A DNA stretch of 64,000 nt from Sanghuangporus weigelae (Eukaryota > Basidiomycota > Agaricomycetes > Hymenochaetales > Hymenochaetaceae): the NCBI GenBank assembly GCA_033182465.1, contig CP137318.1:930001-994000 (forward strand), in the 5' to 3' direction. Under the pieces are notes generated by a model. That model ran no database searches, was not told the origin of the DNA, and saw only the letters and a program-made list of their open reading frames with translations. This document shows positions 60,401 to 64,000 of the stretch, one piece after another; positions within the stretch are counted from its first letter, which is position 1; every line of letters begins with the position of its first letter. Both the position numbers and the translations under genes were made by a program.

Positions 60401-61943
60401 ACCTTCTCGATTTATCAGGATCAAAGACGTCTGCGTAGTCTTCTATTTCCTTTGGTAGGAGTTTTCGCCAATCTCGTTTCTGTGTTCCTAGTAATCCTTC
60501 TGCAGCTGCCTTTTGCTGAGAATACTGCTGGGATACTGAACTCGCTTTGTTCAGTGGCTGTGAGACTTGGTTCTGCTGCCTTGGTGACCAATTTCGATTG
60601 ATGTCTAGCTCTAGCTTTGCAGCGAGCTCTTCCTTTCTGGTAAGGGTAGCTGGTTGGTTGGTCGTCCTAAGACTTTCAATGTCTTCTGGCTCTATGTCGT
60701 GCATAGGAGTGTCTTCTGTTGTCTCCTGCTCGTCTTGCATCTCGATATCGCTTTCGTTGTCTGCCCATCTTGTACGCTTCGGTGTGGGACTAGCTCCTCG
60801 CATTAACGATGCCGTCCTCGGTCGTATAATGCCTGCCACTGGCTTCTCTGGATACCGTGTCTTTCGTGGTCGTATCCTATACTTCATGCCCGGGTTTTCT
60901 TCTGGTGATGGCCAGAGTTCTTCATCTTCCGGCATGTTTTGCCTTAGTGGATGTATCTTCTGTGGTGGTTGTTTCTTCCAACGTTTCGGAGAGTCATTTA
61001 TTTCCTCCTGTTCGTCTAGGCTATGCTTGCCTGTTATCTCTTCTGTTTCGCCTTCGGATGTCTGGTACAATTGCCGTGCTGGGATCATCCGTCTCGGTAT
61101 GTGCCTTGGTCGTCGTTGCACTATACTCGTTCCTTGTGGTGCCTGTTTCTTCCATCGCTTGGGAGTGTAGTTTATTTCCTCCTCATCTCGATGATGCTTG
61201 TTTGCCGTTTCCTGTTGTGGCTGTTTCGCTGTAGAGTCTGGTATATTTTCCATGCTCGGACTCTTTGCTTCTGGCGTCTGTTTTGCCTGTTCCAGTCTTG
61301 GTGTTGCTGGTCTTGCTTCCGGCTTCACTTGTGGCTTCGTTTCGTGAGAGTGTCCGTTGTTGTCTCTCCTTGGCGCAAATATTATTCCTGGTGCTCCAGA
61401 GTGTCGATAGTTGTCTCTGTCCTGAGCCTGTTGCTTCGTGTTATGCCTAGGTCTTGTCTTGTCAGGTTTGCCTTTCGTTTGCCGTTTCCGCTTGCGCTTC
61501 CTGTGCCTTCGCTTCTTGGTAGCTCGTATGACGTTGAGCTCGAATGGTATCGAATTACCATTCCGATTCCATACTTGATTCTTCCAATCAATTTCGGGAT
61601 TGACTTTGGCCAAATAGTCAATTCCTAGGATCACTTGATCCTGTCCTGTGGTTGCTACTGCCAACGTTTGTGGCTGCGGTTTAGGTCCATCAAAAATTAA
61701 TGTGTAGACCTCGTGCGTGATTGCTCCTCCTTGGTTGGGACTTCCATCCGCATTATTCAAAGGTCGAGGGTGATCAAGCCTCTTTTTGAATAGGCTGTAG
61801 TGTCGTACCAAGTTGGGGTGTATCGTGCTGCATGTAGCTCCGGAATCGATTAACGCTTTGACTGCTAGGGTTTTTGTTCCAACCTTCACTCGAATAGGTA
61901 ATCGGGGATGCAATGCTTGTATTGGCAATCGCTTATTGTACAT
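57465..61943 (-). mobile_element. pol: pol of the gypsy element
   Basis: A frame of 1492 codons. In order: aspartic protease (ALIDSGATCSTIHP, about residue 33), a long Lys/Arg/Pro-rich linker, reverse transcriptase with YLDDL (about 687), RNase H (LETDASDVAIGAVLQ, about 839), integrase zinc finger (HKLAGHPG... CDICQ, about 1065-1100), integrase core (ISDRGSNFT; YHPQTDGQTERLNQ) and a C-terminal chromodomain (YLIQWKGYQERTWEP, about 1440). The chromodomain puts it with the chromoviruses; it is thought to steer insertion to marked chromatin. Confidence 0.93.
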
Positions 61944-62047
61944 CGCTTCACTGGGGTTGAACCCAGGAGGTTTGAAACACTGGTTGTTGAAACCTTTCTC
62001 GTCACCCTTGTCACACTCACATCGCGCAGTCTCGTTCGATGGAGGTC

Positions 62048-63136
62048 TTAATCTTTTCCCTGTTGCTCTTTACTTGCTAGGGATTTGCGAATGTTGTTTC
62101 GGTATTCTTCGTCATGCTTGCAAGTCCATCCTGCTGATTCGTCGCCTTTAGCCCATGCTACATGGTCGTAGTGGACTGGTCTTCGGCAGTGTGGATCGGG
62201 ACATGTTTCCTTGAAATCGATTGTTCGTGTTGTCATCGTCCTCCGTTTTACACCATTAGTCTTCTTCGGCTTCCTAGAGGAAGAACCCTTTTGCTTCCTT
62301 GGTGCCTTGCAATCCTTTGCGTAATGTCCTGACTTTTCACAGTTGTAGCACTTGCCTCCCTTCTTCGGCAAGCCTCGGAGTGCATCTACATCCATGGCGT
62401 CTGGATCTCGTTTCGTTGTTTGTACTGGTGGTCGGAAAGATGACTGTCCATTCGATTTGAATCTCGGGGTGTATGTTTGACTGCCCATGAGCCTTTGCCT
62501 GGCGTCAGAGTTTGCTAGGTTGCTTGTCCATTCCATCCATGCATCGAGGTCGTTCTTCTCGAAAGCGTCGGGTTGTACAGATTCGACTCGTCGTTTGACC
62601 CACATGTCTAGTCCTTTGACATAGATGTACTTGAGCATCTGCTTATCCATCGTGTCTGGTGCTCGTGCTTTGAGTCGTCGGAACTCGTCGTTGTACGCCC
62701 TAATGCTCGCTCCTTTCTGCTGGATGCATAGTAGTTGGAATAGGGCTTCCTGTTCTCCAATGATTGGATGTCCTGCTCGGATTCTCATCCAGTTCAGCAT
62801 GTCCTTGAGTGATGCGAACATTCCATTTGTTGCAGCGATAATCGCAGGTACTGGTTTCAGTTTCCCATTGGCATCGAATGATGTTAGGGTATTCTTCTCT
62901 GCAAACCAATCGTAGCTATCGCCTTCGAGTGCTGCGAATAGGCTCTTTGCGATCTCCTCCTCATCCTTGACTCCATGCTGTGCCAGCTTCGAGATACATC
63001 GACTAATCCACAGATCAATATCTTCGCTTCGCTTGCCATAGTACTTCGGAAGCTTGATGCTGTGTTTAGAGAGTTGTGTCTGAAGAGTCTGTAGTTGCTG
63101 CTCCAGTGCTTGCACCTTCTGGTCGGTTGCCGACAT
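62048..63136 (-). mobile_element. gag: gag of the gypsy element
   Basis: A frame of 362 codons starting MSATDQKVQALEQQLQTLQ, with a helical coat-protein region (YYGKRSEDIDLWISRC onward) and one CCHC zinc knuckle (CYNCEKSGHYAKDC, about residue 262) followed by a basic stretch. This is the usual Ty3/gypsy Gag plan. About 100 bases separate it from pol. Confidence 0.9.
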
Positions 63137-63908
63137 GGTCGTATGTGCTTATGGGCACTGCTGGTGGGGAATAGGATGGTGGTGGTGGATTCTCTGGCGC
63201 TTGGGTTGCTACTGAACCACTTGTTGGTACTGCTGGTACTTGGATGATAACCGTTCGAGGTGGGGTTCTGAGTAAGAATGGCCTTCGTGCTGCCTCTTCG
63301 TCTGAGGACACTGATTCGTCAGAACTCTGTTCCTGTTGGGCTCTCTCTCTTGGTAGAAAGTATTCCCAGCGTTGTGCTGCCTGAGCTACTTCTCGAATTC
63401 GTTGAGCGTGTTCAAGTATATTCCTCGAGGTAGTTTCGGTTGTCTGTACCGATGTGAGTATGGCTGCGTAGGTACGTTGACTCGACTCGATTGTTTGTCC
63501 TAGTTGGAGTAGGGCTTCTCGCAGGTTATGGATGTCTTGAACAATCCTTGGTTGATCTAGAGCTGTCCTGTTAAGCTCTCCGACTCTCGTCTCGATCGTC
63601 TGTAGTTGTTGTTCCTGAGCAGTAATCCTGTTCCGGATAGCGTTGAGCTCTCGGTCAAGTACTCCGTTTCCGTCTATAACCCGTTGATTGAGTGCTCCTG
63701 CTGCTCGATCCAATTCCAGAGTATATCTCTCTAGAGCTGCTACTTGTGCTCCAATTCTTCGAGTAGTTGTTTCGAGTGCTTCGAATCGATCTCCTACTGC
63801 TGTCGCGTATGCTCCAGTTGGTAGACTGTTTGACTGCCCCGTGTTTGCAGTTCGTTCTTCCAGTCTTTCAACCCTTTCTTGTAGCCTTCTGATCACTGGT
63901 GGATACAA
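63066..63908 (-). mobile_element. Coiled-coil frame upstream of gag
   Basis: A frame of 280 codons that overlaps the start of gag by about 70 bases in another frame. It has regular heptad-like spacing (VERLEERTANTGQ; RNRITAQEQQLQTIETR) and a Ser/Pro-rich end (PENPPPPSYSPPAVP). The PPPPSY run is of the kind that recruits sorting machinery in other coat proteins. It may be an additional first gene of this lineage or belong to the coat system. Its role is not known. Confidence 0.5.
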
Positions 63909-64000
63909 TATGCTGTGGTTCGTTGTCGCGTATAGTATGTCGTGATCGCTTTCCAGACTACGTAGCCTGTTGGTGATATGTTGAACTCGTTCGTCGAGGG

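Larger units (their letters stand above)
53721..64000 (-). mobile_element. Ty3/gypsy LTR retrotransposon, chromovirus, runs off right edge
   Basis: A Metaviridae-type element in minus orientation; more than 10.2 kb are inside the window. Order from its 5' side (right) to its 3' side (left): coiled-coil frame, gag with zinc knuckle, pol (protease, reverse transcriptase, RNase H, integrase, chromodomain), an accessory frame, an untranslated part with a polypurine tract, and the 3' LTR. The 5' LTR and primer site lie outside. All coding parts in view are open, so it looks whole and young as far as it can be seen; LTR divergence cannot be measured here. It sits in an intron of the gene at 53000. 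The five bases before the LTR (ATATT) may be the target-site duplicate. Confidence 0.9.

Noticed and set aside
1-64000. CRISPR arrays, bacterial operons, rRNA genes
   Set aside because: No regular spacer arrays or rRNA sequence were seen; intron-rich genes exclude a prokaryotic source.

Overview
The window looks like nuclear DNA of a filamentous basidiomycete, most likely an Agaricomycete. The genes are cut by many 45-75 nt GT-AG introns and some GC-AG introns. Exons can be as short as 10 nt. The content fits: a tandem set of CYP63-like P450s, a GT15 mannosyltransferase, divergent F-box proteins and a chromodomain Ty3/gypsy element. All gene models were built by eye from reading frames, splice signals and family motifs; no alignment or RNA data were available.

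Left part (1-12.9 kb): a mitochondrial ribosomal protein uS15m gene (+), an F-box gene (-), about 4.7 kb with no recognisable gene, and a Golgi alpha-mannosyltransferase gene of family GT15 (+) with a 10-nt exon. Next (12.9-22.7 kb) come three P450 genes in a row on the minus strand, each with 12 exons. The first two form a recent segmental duplication that also copied the start of a small neighbouring gene. The third is older.

Middle (24.3-34.1 kb) is a compact housekeeping block: a Ubp2-type ubiquitin protease (-), mitochondrial NADH-cytochrome b5 reductase (-), two tandem RidA genes (+; one with a mitochondrial leader, one without) and proteasome subunit alpha-5 (-). About 7 kb without a recognisable gene follows (34.1-41.1 kb), then a second F-box gene (+) and a metal-dependent amidohydrolase gene (+).

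Right part (47.4-64 kb) is the unusual region. Two tandem hairpins stand beside a broken eIF3i (TIF34) fragment, which runs straight into a decayed copy of nucleoporin MLP1/TPR. That copy carries a foreign open segment of about 0.87 kb. Then comes the 5' part of an unrecognised intron-bearing gene, cut within an intron by a Ty3/gypsy element. The element lies on the minus strand and leaves the window at its gag end. It has a 1.5-kb LTR, an extra 332-codon frame after pol, an antisense frame and a frame inside the LTR. Its coding parts look open, so it should be young.
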